A DNA stretch of 64,000 bases from Triatoma infestans (GCA_011037195.1 JAAEAF010002365.1:62001-126000); one strand, 5' to 3'. Counted from the first letter of the stretch, positions 39,706 to 43,178 are shown. Translations and numbers: made by a program. Notes: a model not told the origin generated them from the sequence alone.

Positions 39706-40267
39706 CACATAGAGACACACACACAGACCATTTGCTAAAAAAGGTCTTTTTGGACTCAGGGGACCTCAAAACGGATATTTCCGGTGAAAACTCGATATCG
39801 AAAAATTGATACGATTACAATACTTCCTCTTACTAGCAGTAAGAGAAAGTAAAAAGTCATTTTATTAAATTTACATTCTCCAATTGGTAGAAAGTTGTAG
39901 AAGATATGCAAGCATTCAGTAAAAATTATAAGTTTAAAAAAAATCTGTCATTAAGACAAAGTGATGTGAGTGTTTCACACCAGACTTTTATTTCATACTT
40001 AGGGCAATCTCAAAACTGAATTTCAAAAAGGTGAGAAAAACTACAACAGTTTATGTTATAGCAGTAGTTAATTAGAGAAAGTAAAGGTACGATGAGTAAA
40101 TGTATGAGCAAATGTATGAGTAAATGAGTAAATAATGAATAATAAATTATATAGAATCTTACCTGCGCTTGGGAAAGACATATGCATTGATTTGGACAGG
40201 AAATTGCACCAGCAGATGTTCTAACGATAATGCACAGCCAAATCAGTATCTGCACCCTCAACTGCAT
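671..40267 (-). CDS. Secreted or membrane leucine-rich-repeat protein, partial, five coding exons
   Basis: Joining 40267-40163, 13930-13830, 12404-12156, 11368-11125 and 917-671 gives an uninterrupted frame of about 315 residues. Introns are all GT-AG; the boundaries carry phases 0, 2, 2 and 0. The product starts with a hydrophobic signal peptide. Then come a CPNQCIC N-terminal LRR cap, about ten 24-residue LRRs of the LxxLxLxxNxIxxIxxxAFxGL type, and the start of a C-terminal cap (NHFPCDC). Such proteins act outside the cell or at its surface in adhesion or recognition. The last exon breaks in a codon and its donor points beyond base 1, so the C terminus (anchor or TIR domain) is unknown. 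It is the only host gene seen. I cannot name the orthologue. Confidence 0.85.
918..1337. other. Intron 4, unremarkable part
   Basis: AT-rich intron sequence of the minus-strand LRR gene. No ORF, RNA or repeat recognised. Confidence 0.4.
1338..2483 (+). repeat. Family A repeat copy, split by a SINE
   Basis: It begins with GTAAAAGAGGAAGTATTGTA and ends with GTGTGAGTGTTTCCCACC. It shares many blocks with the copies at 27633-28599 and 38878-39850, for example CAACCGGAAGTACCACTTTA and the paired 'scaled' blocks around aagggcactttt. An element at 1500-1940 interrupts it. No coding capacity is seen. Confidence 0.65.
1500..1940 (+). mobile_element. tRNA-derived SINE insertion
   Basis: An RNA polymerase III A box TAGCTCACTGG begins at 1705 and a B box GTTCGAATCCC at 1749. 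The body (gagcctcttacaa, tccggtggtgagcag, ggaggccggcagtgcactca) matches the SINEs at 30507 and 43179. The insert is flanked by a 14-bp direct repeat (1486-1499 and 1941-1954) with one mismatch, and it interrupts a family A repeat. The first ~200 bases (1500-1700) are not in the other two copies and may be a separate piece or a longer subfamily. Confidence 0.7.
2484..3472. other. Unassigned intron sequence
   Basis: AT-rich intron 4 sequence up to the Gypsy LTR. Small ORFs at 2744-3004 and 3047-3408 have no recognisable domains, overlap each other on both strands and look random. Confidence 0.4.
3473..4186 (+). repeat. Gypsy 1 5' LTR
   Basis: 714 bp, beginning TGTAATAGTAGGG and ending GGTTTACA. 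Differences from the 3' LTR lie near 3508, 3992, 3997 and 4052. Confidence 0.95.
4189..4206 (+). other. Gypsy 1 primer-binding site candidate
   Basis: TGGTTGTCAGGAGTGGGG follows the LTR after two bases. It resembles the complement of an animal tRNA-Leu 3' end (TGG plus a TGTCAG-AGTGGG core) with mismatches. The tRNA assignment is tentative. Confidence 0.5.
4730..5818 (+). pseudogene. Gypsy 1 gag, two in-frame stops
   Basis: The ATG at 4730 opens a frame ending at 5818, interrupted by TGA at 4886 and TGA at 5183. Both stops sit where CGA would fit the context. The N terminus is a charged, helix-forming stretch. The C terminus has two CX2CX4HX4C zinc knuckles (CFRCSQGGHVARDC and CFVCGSPWHFACNC), which bind RNA in the virus-like particle. 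The pol frame starts before this one ends. Confidence 0.9.
5556..6473 (+). pseudogene. Gypsy 1 pol, protease region
   Basis: An open frame overlaps the gag end in another phase. The catalytic aspartate motif is LLVDSGSEISIL, about 110 residues in, followed by a hydrophobic LLGWDLM turn near residue 190. It cleaves the Gag-Pol polyprotein. The frame stops at 6471; the next part of pol continues in a different phase after a run of five G at about 6455, consistent with loss of one base. Confidence 0.85.
6475..7403 (+). pseudogene. Gypsy 1 reverse transcriptase, frameshifted
   Basis: Fingers and palm motifs are present: YRFCTDFRGLNKIT, TTLDLACGYHQIPI, then after a frame change near 7085 AFGLMNASATFQRLMD and the catalytic YLDDIIIF. 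The frame change probably reflects a few missing bases. The domain ends abruptly after KYLGHLVTADGL, where the linker to the connection domain is lost. It would copy genomic RNA into DNA in the particle. Confidence 0.9.
7377..7870 (+). pseudogene. Gypsy 1 RNase H domain
   Basis: Starts just after the deletion with AGFSGLAKPLTSLLRKG, then the RNase H motifs LATDASSVALGAV, ERELLAVVWA and VTDHAALQWM. About 35 to 40 residues expected between the RT end and the connection domain are missing at 7380. Another frame change near 7857 separates it from the integrase. Confidence 0.85.
7858..9657 (+). pseudogene. Gypsy 1 integrase
   Basis: A long open frame (ATG 7882, about 590 codons) remains intact. 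It holds an HHCC zinc finger (H and H in SGHPGG and upstream, CHLCNERK), then the DDE core (SLDVVGPFP, LLTDRGTNF, ECNGMIERLHR) and a chromo-like GPHTVVART segment. A low-complexity C-terminal tail of about 200 residues follows. It joins cDNA ends to host DNA. The protein cannot be made in frame with the broken upstream pol. Confidence 0.9.
9658..9923 (+). other. Gypsy 1 3' untranslated region
   Basis: Non-coding part of the element between the pol stop and the purine tract. Nothing else recognised. Confidence 0.6.
9924..9936 (+). other. Gypsy 1 polypurine tract
   Basis: AAGGGAGGAGTGG abuts the 3' LTR; it primes plus-strand DNA synthesis in this class. Confidence 0.75.
9937..10650 (+). repeat. 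Gypsy 1 3' LTR
   Basis: 714 bp, same length as the 5' LTR and about 99.4 percent identical by eye (four substitutions, no gaps). Confidence 0.95.
10651..11124. other. Intron 4 remainder with a family A end
   Basis: AT-rich intron. At about 10959-11003 it has GTAAGAGAAAGT followed by GTGTGAGTGTTTCAAACTAG, the 3' end of family A without a body. A G-run lies near 10744 and a short CA repeat near 11020. Confidence 0.45.
11125..11368 (-). CDS. LRR gene coding exon 4
   Basis: 244 bases, acceptor TTTACTTCAG and donor GGG|GTAGGT. It encodes the rest of one LRR (LLLLNSNPLHKIETSAFSGL), then two more (ending AFSGL and TFRGL), and the start of the next. It joins exon 3 through a split Arg codon and exon 5 in phase 0. 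An alternative donor GTTGTG four bases downstream would break the frame. Confidence 0.85.
11369..12155. other. LRR gene intron 3
   Basis: 787 bp between two LRR exons. Open stretches at 11535-11809 have no recognised domain. No transposon identified with confidence. Confidence 0.5.
12156..12404 (-). CDS. LRR gene coding exon 3
   Basis: 249 bases, acceptor TATCTTTACAG and donor TTAG|GTAAGTT. It encodes SDAFNGL, then LRRs with cores LRKLSLDGNNISVI, LRELSIQHTPLATV and ITAILLGHNKIHKV, and part of a further one. Leu, Asn and the AFxGL signature of extracellular LRRs are all present. Confidence 0.9.
12440..12700. repeat. Family A fragment with hairpin end
   Basis: A palindrome ATTACTTTCTCTTAC / GTAAGAGAAAGTAAT around 12450-12483 is followed by family A-like sequence (tcaaaaatctctccaa, cacataccaagtgcac). 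It lies in intron 2 of the LRR gene. Confidence 0.5.
12701..13389. other. LRR gene intron 2, unassigned
   Basis: No domain-bearing ORF recognised. The 13013-13216 frame shows no family features. Confidence 0.4.
13390..13700. repeat. Fold-back repeat in intron 2 (family B-like)
   Basis: It contains AAACCGGTAAACCGGTTTTG and two facing copies of a ~30-base block around 13553-13585 and 13617-13650 (tgaagaggctcattgc and its complement). The right arm continues CCTGAAGAGGCTC...GGGGAAACGTC, which echoes the CTGAAGA/GAAAC pattern of the other fold-back repeats. Function unknown. Confidence 0.5.
13830..13930 (-). CDS. LRR gene coding exon 2
   Basis: 101 bases, acceptor ATTTTTGCAG and donor ATCAG|GTAAAC. 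It encodes VLCNTGGLTEIPVSSLPSTV, completing the N-terminal LRR cap with its last Cys, then the first LRR (EHLSLTKNNFPII). It joins exon 1 in phase 0 and leaves two bases of an Arg codon for exon 3. It is too short for ordinary ORF scanning. Confidence 0.85.
13931..14146. other. Start of intron 1
   Basis: AT-rich, nothing recognised. Intron 1 runs from here to 40162 and holds most of the transposons. Confidence 0.4.
14147..14175. repeat. Stranded minisatellite unit
   Basis: One diverged unit CTCCAACCCAAAG...GTACATAGTCT, matching the array at 24527-24683. The composite retroelement starts directly after GTCT (14172-14175). Confidence 0.6.
14176..15249 (+). other. Gypsy 2 5' LTR and leader, undivided
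   Basis: Likely LTR plus untranslated leader of Gypsy 2. A possible primer site TGGGGTCGTCTGGAGG lies at about 14480. At 14757 a 34-base block (actggagtttcttggttg...) recurs at 24104 beside the BEL LTR. The LTR end could not be fixed because no matching 3' LTR was found. Confidence 0.4.
15250..16316. mobile_element. TIR DNA transposon (non-autonomous) inside Gypsy 2 gag
   Basis: Terminal inverted repeats begin GGCGTTTACACGATCAAT: 18 bases perfect, 32 with two mismatches. The left end is doubled into a near-palindrome (15257-15317) and TIR-like segments recur near the right end. There is no transposase frame. Removal would bring the start of the Gypsy gag (ATG near 15225) into line with the rest at 16317. 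Only a CG dinucleotide could be a target duplication, so the superfamily is open. Confidence 0.65.
16317..17688 (+). pseudogene. Gypsy 2 gag, frameshifted
   Basis: Open segments 16317-16574, 16571-17029, 17030-17218 and 17345-17686 lie in changing frames. They carry a gag-like helical region (WELSYSGDNPDQSLCAFLAEVED) and a zinc knuckle CWSCQQFGHVSRVC near residue 50 of the last part. Next to the knuckle a 57-bp segment is tandemly doubled. The reading frame is broken at least three times. Confidence 0.75.
17552..17665 (+). repeat. 57-bp tandem duplication in gag
   Basis: Two identical 57-base units (17552-17608 and 17609-17665) encode a Lys/Arg/Cys-rich 19-residue segment twice (EKCGKRKKPRQNCVCQPGN). 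The duplication keeps the frame. Confidence 0.95.
17650..18105 (+). pseudogene. Gypsy 2 protease
   Basis: Contains the aspartic protease motif FLGLLDSGASHSLIGG about 75 residues in. Stops at 18103, shortly before the RT frame; the linker is short, suggesting loss or decay. Confidence 0.75.
18164..19081 (+). pseudogene. Gypsy 2 reverse transcriptase with in-frame stop
   Basis: RT motifs in order: VVMVKKPDGKYRFCVDYRKV, SLDLKSAYWQVNV, RIPFGVHNSAMT, then TAG at 18716, then the catalytic YLDDIVVV and the connection start FLGLASWYRRF. The same frame continues across the stop, so a nonsense change alone splits the domain. A frameshift near 19065 ends it. Confidence 0.9.
19066..19509 (+). pseudogene. 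Gypsy 2 RNase H, truncated
   Basis: SAPLTELLKKNKKW, then LQTDASTSGLGAIL, ELECLVVLWAVNKF and VITDHHSLLSLKNL. Homology ends around 19455 and the last 20 codons look foreign. The integrase and 3' LTR expected next are absent and BEL/Pao sequence follows. Confidence 0.8.
19510..21553 (+). pseudogene. BEL/Pao gag end, protease and reverse transcriptase
   Basis: A gag zinc segment (CAICNQEHPTFTC, then after a frame change CLNCLKAGHKTIQC and a second Cys/His cluster) leads into the protease motif CRALLDSGSQSNFIS. The RT of Pao type follows: VVFDASAKTSNN, ADIKQMYRKVLV, catalytic DFYVDDVLTG. One frame is open from 19718 to 21553, about 610 codons. The element's LTR and gag N terminus are missing at the left. 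A frame change near 21440 leads on to RNase H. Confidence 0.9.
21435..22587 (+). pseudogene. BEL/Pao RNase H region
   Basis: Starts LGVYWEPSTDTFRF and SRIFDPIGLISPV, typical after a Pao RT. The RNase H motif HGFSDASERAYGAC follows, then TGA at 21952 and a TAG soon after, then LWTDSTIVLHWLNSPP and RSHDNPADLITR in the same frame. The stops are likely point changes. A frameshift at about 22560 ends it. Confidence 0.85.
22530..23810 (+). pseudogene. BEL/Pao integrase
   Basis: ILRVGGRLKNALVNFEHKNP and an HHCC region (HCFKCSQVT) precede the DDE core: GIDFCGPFFYRR, then after a frame change at 23075 YCDNATNFFGAR and HFGGLWEAGVK. The C-terminal PPLQWTLGRIVEL box is near the LTR. Two or three frameshifts, including one near 23745. 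Confidence 0.85.
23850..24167 (+). repeat. BEL/Pao 3' LTR candidate
   Basis: Starts TGTTTGGTGTTTTAGCCAGG after a purine tract AACGGGGGCGGCA (23838-23849). It may end at 24103 (TATACA) or, including an AATAAA at 24139, at 24167 (GCTACA). No partner 5' LTR is in the window, so the end is uncertain. Confidence 0.55.
24168..24526. other. Right end of the composite, unassigned
   Basis: Non-coding; ends AATCTAGTGTAACA before the GTCT repeat. Perhaps the rest of a Gypsy 2 LTR or leader, but no similarity to 14176-15249 was visible. Confidence 0.35.
24527..24683. repeat. 22-bp minisatellite
   Basis: About seven units of TCTCCAACCCAAAGGTACATA with small changes. Minus-strand ORFs over it (24431-24698) merely translate the repeat in three frames. 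Confidence 0.9.
24684..24790 (+). repeat. Family A fragment
   Basis: Contains CCGAGTTTCAAGAAAATTAG and AAACCGGAAGTGCGCTTTTA, matching 28455-28505 and 2305-2365. The minisatellite therefore arose in or beside a family A copy. Confidence 0.6.
24791..25744. other. AT-rich intron sequence
   Basis: Low-complexity intron 1 DNA. A family A-like GTGTGGTGTTTCACACCACAC palindrome lies at about 25155. No genes. Confidence 0.4.
25745..26530 (-). pseudogene. Tc1/mariner transposase relic
   Basis: On the minus strand, decayed frames read GLYSSNRQRERFMRY, then MMWGGI with LMLLKIGAMTVAGYVEEVI and FAPFFGDSFVLMQ, then DWPARFPDMNP and LPYKEEWDVVQ. These match, in order, the catalytic core and C-terminal end of Tc1-type DDE transposases, which cut and paste DNA at TA sites. 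Many frameshifts and stops. The C-terminal end is present twice (25827 and 26069 blocks). No TIRs found. Confidence 0.8.
25827..26235 (-). repeat. Tandem duplication within the Tc1 relic
   Basis: A block starting TGTAGGGCAATGCGGAG at 25827 recurs at 26069, offset 242 bases and highly similar over about 160 bases. Confidence 0.8.
26531..27632. other. Unassigned AT-rich intron sequence
   Basis: Includes C- and A-runs and strongly AT-rich tracts around 26880-27130. No credible gene. Confidence 0.4.
27633..28620 (+). repeat. Family A repeat, full-length copy
   Basis: Runs from ACTTTCTCTCACT to AGTAAGAGAAAGT (27633-28599, inverted ends of 13 bases with one mismatch), then GGTGAGTGTTTTACACAG. It contains two or three internal sub-repeats of about 270 bases, each with a polypyrimidine, cttttatttgaaacatt, a GGGG-rich stretch and caattctatcat. 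No ORF. Same unit on the minus strand at 38878-39850. Confidence 0.7.
28621..29724. other. AT-rich intron sequence
   Basis: Homopolymer and simple-sequence rich; nothing coding recognised. Confidence 0.4.
29725..29757 (-). other. Isolated LTR end and primer-site remnant
   Basis: On the minus strand, CTTAGTGTTACA is followed by TTTGGCGCCTGAACGTGG. This resembles an LTR terminus next to a retroelement primer site starting TGGCGCC. No gag or pol lies beside it. Tentative. Confidence 0.3.
29758..30506. other. Unassigned intron sequence
   Basis: It may hold the rest of an old LTR on the minus strand (see 29725). Short repeats of 'ttacaatctaac' near 29887-29940. No genes. Confidence 0.35.
30507..30754 (-). 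mobile_element. tRNA-derived SINE, minus strand
   Basis: Flanked by an exact 14-bp repeat ACTGAACGGAAGTT (30493-30506 and 30755-30768). On the minus strand it reads a tRNA-like head (A box TAGCTCAGTGG, B box GTTCGAATCCA), the shared body, a terminal GGGCGCAAATGACCACAG hairpin and an A tail. Young insertion in intron 1. Confidence 0.9.
30991..31338. mobile_element. Fold-back element with 12-bp target duplication
   Basis: Arms 30993-31130 and 31165-31304 are near-perfect inverted copies. The whole is bounded by ACATTATAATTA at 30979-30990 and 31339-31350. Each arm carries, near its outer end, a CTGAAGA...GCC GAAAC GTC core resembling a hammerhead ribozyme, enclosed by a 10-pair stem (AATTTTTACC / GGTAGAAATT). 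No ORF. A target-primed (Penelope-like) origin would fit the duplication length. Confidence 0.75.
31465..31910 (+). repeat. Family B repeat copy (B2)
   Basis: Blocks TTATCCGTCGTAGCATGCAT, TTCCTGACCGGTTTCGGATA, AGAGTTCACTTCAACGAAAT and GGTTATAAGGTTAGGTTA recur at 37966 (same strand) and 37261 (opposite strand). Ends at AGCATGCTCAGTGTTTTATC. It contains a hammerhead-like core on the minus strand (31595-31640) with a damaged helix II. Confidence 0.7.
31911..32255. other. Unassigned flank of Gypsy 3
   Basis: No gene or repeat recognised apart from a G-run at about 31900. Confidence 0.35.
32256..32566 (+). repeat. Gypsy 3 5' LTR
   Basis: Matches the 3' LTR from AAGAACAGTCTGAAC (32259) to AACATTTCA (32566). 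A primer-site candidate TGGTGCCAGCAGTTTGGGAT follows at 32568. The first three bases differ from the 3' copy. Confidence 0.85.
33033..34110 (+). pseudogene. Gypsy 3 gag
   Basis: Segments 33039-33248 and 33323-33748 encode capsid-like sequence (LPTFDGENAASVSDFLDQI, ETFADRIRHIQSAI) and then two CX2CX3HX4C fingers (CRFCGQMHFHAGC, CRNCCGPHFDVDC). A third, CX2CX4HX4C, is at about 34050 (CQFCSKFGHTARNC). The frames change between segments, so the gene is dead. Three knuckles is more than in Gypsy 1 or 2. Confidence 0.8.
34157..34423 (+). pseudogene. Gypsy 3 protease
   Basis: KLRIGKKFIRALVDTGASHS carries the aspartic protease DTG triad. Short, and stops soon after. Confidence 0.75.
34424..35087 (+). 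other. Gypsy 3 linker, decayed
   Basis: Pieces such as LGKDVLT and a Gln/His-rich stretch are readable, but the frame is broken. A continuation of pol. Confidence 0.5.
35088..35815 (+). pseudogene. Gypsy 3 reverse transcriptase
   Basis: SRPYKIAHSEAPILKALIQ and WAHPVILIKKK, a stop at 35271, decayed palm motifs (YRYVVNLRKLNAIT region), then HTFIDDILVF with the catalytic Asp pair. KYLGYVISSNGIRPDEEKL closes it. Several frame changes. Confidence 0.85.
35821..36400 (+). pseudogene. Gypsy 3 RNase H joined to the integrase C terminus
   Basis: RNase H begins normally (GFIGFYRKIIPKFSGLAKPL, LNTDASNIGNSAIL, ERELLAIVFGC) and breaks at about 36208, within a GGCAAATTT. The next residues (KFSGPYKID, then KVVHLSKIKKA) belong to the integrase C-terminal domain. 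The RNase H catalytic end and the integrase DDE core are gone, probably by deletion between AAATTT repeats. Confidence 0.75.
36401..36948 (+). other. Gypsy 3 3' region
   Basis: AT-rich, non-coding. No clear purine tract before the LTR. Confidence 0.5.
36949..37260 (+). repeat. Gypsy 3 3' LTR
   Basis: Starts TGTAAGAACAGTC and ends AACATTTCA. Substitutions and small gaps relative to the 5' LTR are obvious, marking an older insertion than Gypsy 1. Confidence 0.85.
37261..37480 (-). repeat. Family B repeat copy (B3), minus strand
   Basis: Reverse complement of 31600-31900. It contains the best-preserved hammerhead-like core of the family (37405-37434): CTGACGA, hairpin GGAT/ATCC, GAAA, CCGGTC. 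Confidence 0.7.
37481..37965 (+). repeat. Family A partial copy
   Basis: Matches sub-repeats of 27633-28599 (tttatttgaaacatttctccgg, aaaggcacttttggg, gatgaccagaagtgc). Truncated on the left by family B. Confidence 0.6.
37966..38230 (+). repeat. Family B repeat copy (B4)
   Basis: Same order of blocks as 31535-31765. Its hammerhead-like core has lost the G of GAAA (reads CAAAA on the minus strand). Confidence 0.65.
38231..38877 (+). repeat. Family A sub-repeats
   Basis: Three further diverged blocks with GGGGAGGGGTGGGG or similar and caattcta; ends near CTGGTGTGAAACACTCACAC, which belongs to the next copy. Confidence 0.55.
38878..39850 (-). repeat. Family A repeat, full-length minus-strand copy
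   Basis: On the minus strand it runs from ACTTTCTCTTACT (39850) to ATTAAGAGAAGGT (38878), then GTGTGAGTGTTTCACACCAG. About 970 bp, the same as the copy at 27633. It contains a CA repeat. Confidence 0.7.
39660..39722. repeat. (CA)n microsatellite
   Basis: Imperfect CA run; the minus-strand ORF over it (39402-39731) has a Cys/Val tract that only reflects the repeat. Confidence 0.9.
39851..40162. other. Right end of intron 1
   Basis: A family A end fragment (GTGAGTGTTTCACACCAGA at 39966) and short 'atgagtaaat' repeats near 40090. Donor site of exon 1 at 40161-40162. Confidence 0.5.
40163..40267 (-). CDS. LRR gene coding exon 1: signal peptide and N-terminal cap
   Basis: Exactly 35 codons. M1 at 40267; residues about 5-16 (VQILIWLCIIV) are a signal-peptide core; a likely cleavage is before or near AISCPNQC. 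CPNQCICLSQAQ is the N-terminal LRR cap, completed by the Cys in exon 2. Donor CAG|GTAAGA. TTTCTTTGTTTGCATAG sits directly before the ATG and looks like an acceptor, so an upstream 5' UTR exon is likely. Confidence 0.85.
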
Positions 40268-40465
40268 CTATGCAAACAAAGAAAACAAAAAGCTATTCTG
40301 AAACACTCGCACCACTTTCTCTCACTCATAGTTAGTATAATTATATAAGAAAATTTGGATTAAATTTTATTCAGTTGTCCTAAAATAAATATTAGATTCA
40401 GTGGAGGGGGAAAGTGCCAACCTATCAACACCAAGCAGCAGGGAACATGGAACCACCCACACATA
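40268..40465. other. Probable 5' UTR intron of the LRR gene
   Basis: Contains a family A end near 40295. No UTR exon or promoter recognised up to the window end. Confidence 0.4.
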
Positions 40466-40875
40466 CAGGGTGTCCGAACTAAGTTGTCCACCCCCTTTTT
40501 CTCGTTACTTATTGATGATGGAAAAAAAAATTCAAATCATAACTCCCTTTATTTTTTGAGTACTATCTAATGATATTATAAAACAAAAATCTGCTGCCGA
40601 TATGCAGGTTACAGAAAAACACATTTTTTTTCAAATGGGAACCCCTATTTTTTATTAAGAATTCTAAAAGTACTTTTTTTTGTGAGAAAAATTGTTTTTG
40701 AAAAATTGAAATTGCTTTTGTGGTTCCAAAGTTATGAATTTTTGAATGAAAAAAACAAACTTTTTTTACCGCTTACTGCTGGATCTCAAAAAACAGCTTT
40801 CTGTGTTGTTGCCTCGTCGGTCCAGAAAATAAAAGATGAAAATCTGGAATTTCCTCCGTTAATACACTAATATGA

Positions 40876-41080
40876 AGGGGCGGGTGTTGGTGTAGTGGTT
40901 ATGAGCATGGACTTGTAAGTGGGAGGACCCCAGTTCGAGTCCCGCGTATAACTGTAAATTTTATATTGGTATGAAAAATGTTAACAGTGAAGTAGGTGCT
41001 TCCCGCCCCCGTCCACGACACCTAATTTGGTAGTTGGACGTTAAGCCCGCCAGAAAAAATAGGCATTACTTTATTACTTT
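40876..41080 (+). mobile_element. tRNA-derived SINE, second family
   Basis: A box TGGTGTAGTGG and B box GTTCGAGTCCC. Flanked by an exact 13-bp repeat TACACTAATATGA (40863-40875 and 41081-41093). Body (cgacacctaatttggtagtt) differs from the other three SINEs. Inserted into the mariner-like element. Confidence 0.85.
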
Positions 41081-41370
41081 TACACTAATATGAGCCAAAA
41101 AAGTAATCGGCGCTCTTGATCACCTCCGCGAAACCCCTGAACAAAATGGTACCTAAATGGCTTATTTGATAGTGCCGGATATTTCCCACACGACAGTTTT
41201 ACTAATTCCCAGAACTCTAGCCGCATTTCGAACTGAAGTGTTAGGATTCTCCTGCACATACAGTAGTACATTAAGCTCAGTATCGAAAGTACGAACATTC
41301 CTAACGCTATTTCTTGGCCCTTGGTGAATGACACTGCCAAACAAGCGGAACGTTGCAGCAATACGAGCAA
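41081..41370 (-). pseudogene. Transposase N-terminal fragment (helix-turn-helix)
   Basis: Minus-strand frames read NVRTFDTELNVLLYVQENPN, SVRNAARVLGISKTVVWEI and, after a frame change, KPFRYHFVQGFRGGDQERR. These match the DNA-binding part of insect mariner-like transposases. The DDE catalytic domain is absent. Confidence 0.75.
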
Positions 41371-42199
41371 TCGTTTTCAGGCTTGGGTGTCTTCGTTCAG
41401 AAAATCTCTCCTGGTAAACCCTTGCATCTGCTTAAGCTTAACGACGGCATTAACAAAAATGTCGTACATCAAATGTCGTACAGTTTTTTCGTTTGTCAAA
41501 TATGGGCGGTTCATCTTACCGGAACGAATGGAAGTTTGAGGTAGACGACTGAAAGTATTTTAAAAACAAGGCATTGTTTACAACCTATGGGATTAAAACG
41601 GTTATCAAGAGAGCATTTGTGGAAACACTCATCTTGCATTTTTGTTTTTGCCCTTTGGACGACTCTTATGCGTTTATCCACAACTGTTTATTATTACTAT
41701 ACCAGCGGTAAAAAAACTTTTTTTTTTGTTCAAAAATGCATAACTTGGGAACTACAAGAGCAATTTTAATTTTTCAAAAACAGTTTTTCTCACAAAAAAA
41801 GTAATTTTAGAATTCACAATAAAAAATAGGGGTTCCCATTTGAAAAAAATGTGTGTTTTTGCAACCTACATATCAGCACCAGATTTTTTTTTTATAAATC
41901 ATTAGATACTACTCAAAAAATAAAGGGAGTTATGATTTGAATTTTTTTTCCATCTTCTATAACCACCGAGAAAAAGGGGGTGGACAACTTAGCCCGGACA
42001 CCCTGTATATTTGAATAAACCAATCAGAACTAATTAAAATAATTTACTGAAACGTGAAAAAATGTTTCAAATAAAAGTGAGAGGCATATATATTTGTAAT
42101 ATAATCTCCAAGGAATACGGGATCTCCAAGGAGGTTTAGCACTTACGCCACTGTTGGGCCTCTTGTGCACCCTGTAGAACACCTCACGTCAGCCCTGTA

Positions 42200-42690
42200 T
42201 CATTAAAAAATGCCAGGGCTGATCCAGCATTCGGTTCCAGAGTATGGGCGCCAAACTTCAGGAATCGTCTGTTAGCATAATGTACGCACTCACCAAGAAG
42301 ATGAAAGCTCATCCTTTTTGGCCACCTTTAGTGCAGAGTGGGTCGGCAAAGAGTCTTATATTATGTAGATACTTCCTTAAAAGGCAATGCCCTGTAAACT
42401 AGAGCAGTAATTCTCCATAGCTCCACTTTTGTTCTGCCAAGAAGATATGTTCTGTGCGATTCTCTGAGGGGCCCTCCAAGAAAATCTTAGAGTGCCTCAG
42501 CCCTACAGTGTTTCTCCAATATAATGTATGTTTTCGTGTTATCCATTTTTCAATGGCCCCACAGTCAATGGGCGTTCGTAATGCACCCTCCTTTGCCAAC
42601 CTGTCGGCCTCTTCGTTACCTTGAATGCTCTTGTGCCCCAGCACCCAGCCTAGCCGAAGACTATTATGGTTGGCCAGAGATAAACAATAA
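42200..42690 (-). pseudogene. LINE ORF2 fragment, RNase H end
   Basis: Minus strand: LGWVLGHKSIQGNEEADRLA is the last RNase H motif, followed by KWITRKHTLYWRNTVGLRHS and TGHCLLRKYLHNIRLFADPL, the usual Cys-region of I/LOA-group LINEs. Stops and frameshifts follow. Bounded on the right by a (TAA)n and poly-T tract. Confidence 0.7.
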
Positions 42691-42719
42691 TAATAACAAT
42701 AATAATAATTTTTTTTTTT

Positions 42720-43127
42720 TTTTTTATAGAGGTAGGTGAAATGCGCGAAGTGTGGGACTCCCGAGTTGCTACCCACTAAAACACCTCCTCTAACTGCGGA
42801 ACACTGGCCTGGAACTGTTCAGCACACTACTTCAGGCCAGGTCTTTATAGCGCCCTAAAGGCCCTCAAGGCCCTCTCCTACTTCTTTCTACGCATCTAAA
42901 TACCCTTTTTGCTCTTGAAGAACCGAGTGTACAAACCCTGACACACTGTTCCAGGTCTCTTCCTTGCCTATCATCTTATCGATGATAGAGTCCGGACAGA
43001 AATCCTCTATCTTTTGTACCAGCTGGTCACTCTGAGTAGCCCATTCAAAAAATGTGTGAGAAACGTCATCAACCTCCTCTGGACAGAAGAGGCAGCACGG
43101 AGAGGCCACCTTTCCCATCCTATGGAG

Positions 43128-43128
<1 letters not shown>
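42720..43128 (-). pseudogene. LINE ORF2 C-terminal end and 3' UTR
   Basis: Minus strand: YLHRMGKVASPCCLFCPEEV with HTFFEW is the terminal zinc-knuckle region of R1-type LINEs. The ORF ends at 42888; a GC-rich 3' UTR and an A tail lead to about 42720. 5'-truncated at an AAT microsatellite (43129-43175). Confidence 0.7.
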
Positions 43129-43165
<37 letters not shown>

Positions 43166-43178
43166 TTATAAATAATAT
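43129..43178. repeat. (AAT)n microsatellite
   Basis: AATAATAAT run at the truncated end of the LINE fragment, next to a SINE. Confidence 0.9.

Larger units (their letters stand above)
40466..42005 (-). mobile_element. Mariner-like transposon with ~300-bp inverted repeats
   Basis: Ends CAGGGTGTCC...GGACACCCTG with TA on both sides (40464-40465, 42006-42007). The two ends are inverted copies of each other for about 300 bases (around 40466-40770 and 41700-42005). Inside is a minus-strand helix-turn-helix fragment and a SINE. No full transposase, so it is non-autonomous. Confidence 0.85.

Noticed and set aside
39402..39731. Cys/Val-rich ORF of 109 residues on the minus strand
   Set aside because: Produced by a CA microsatellite and family A repeat sequence.
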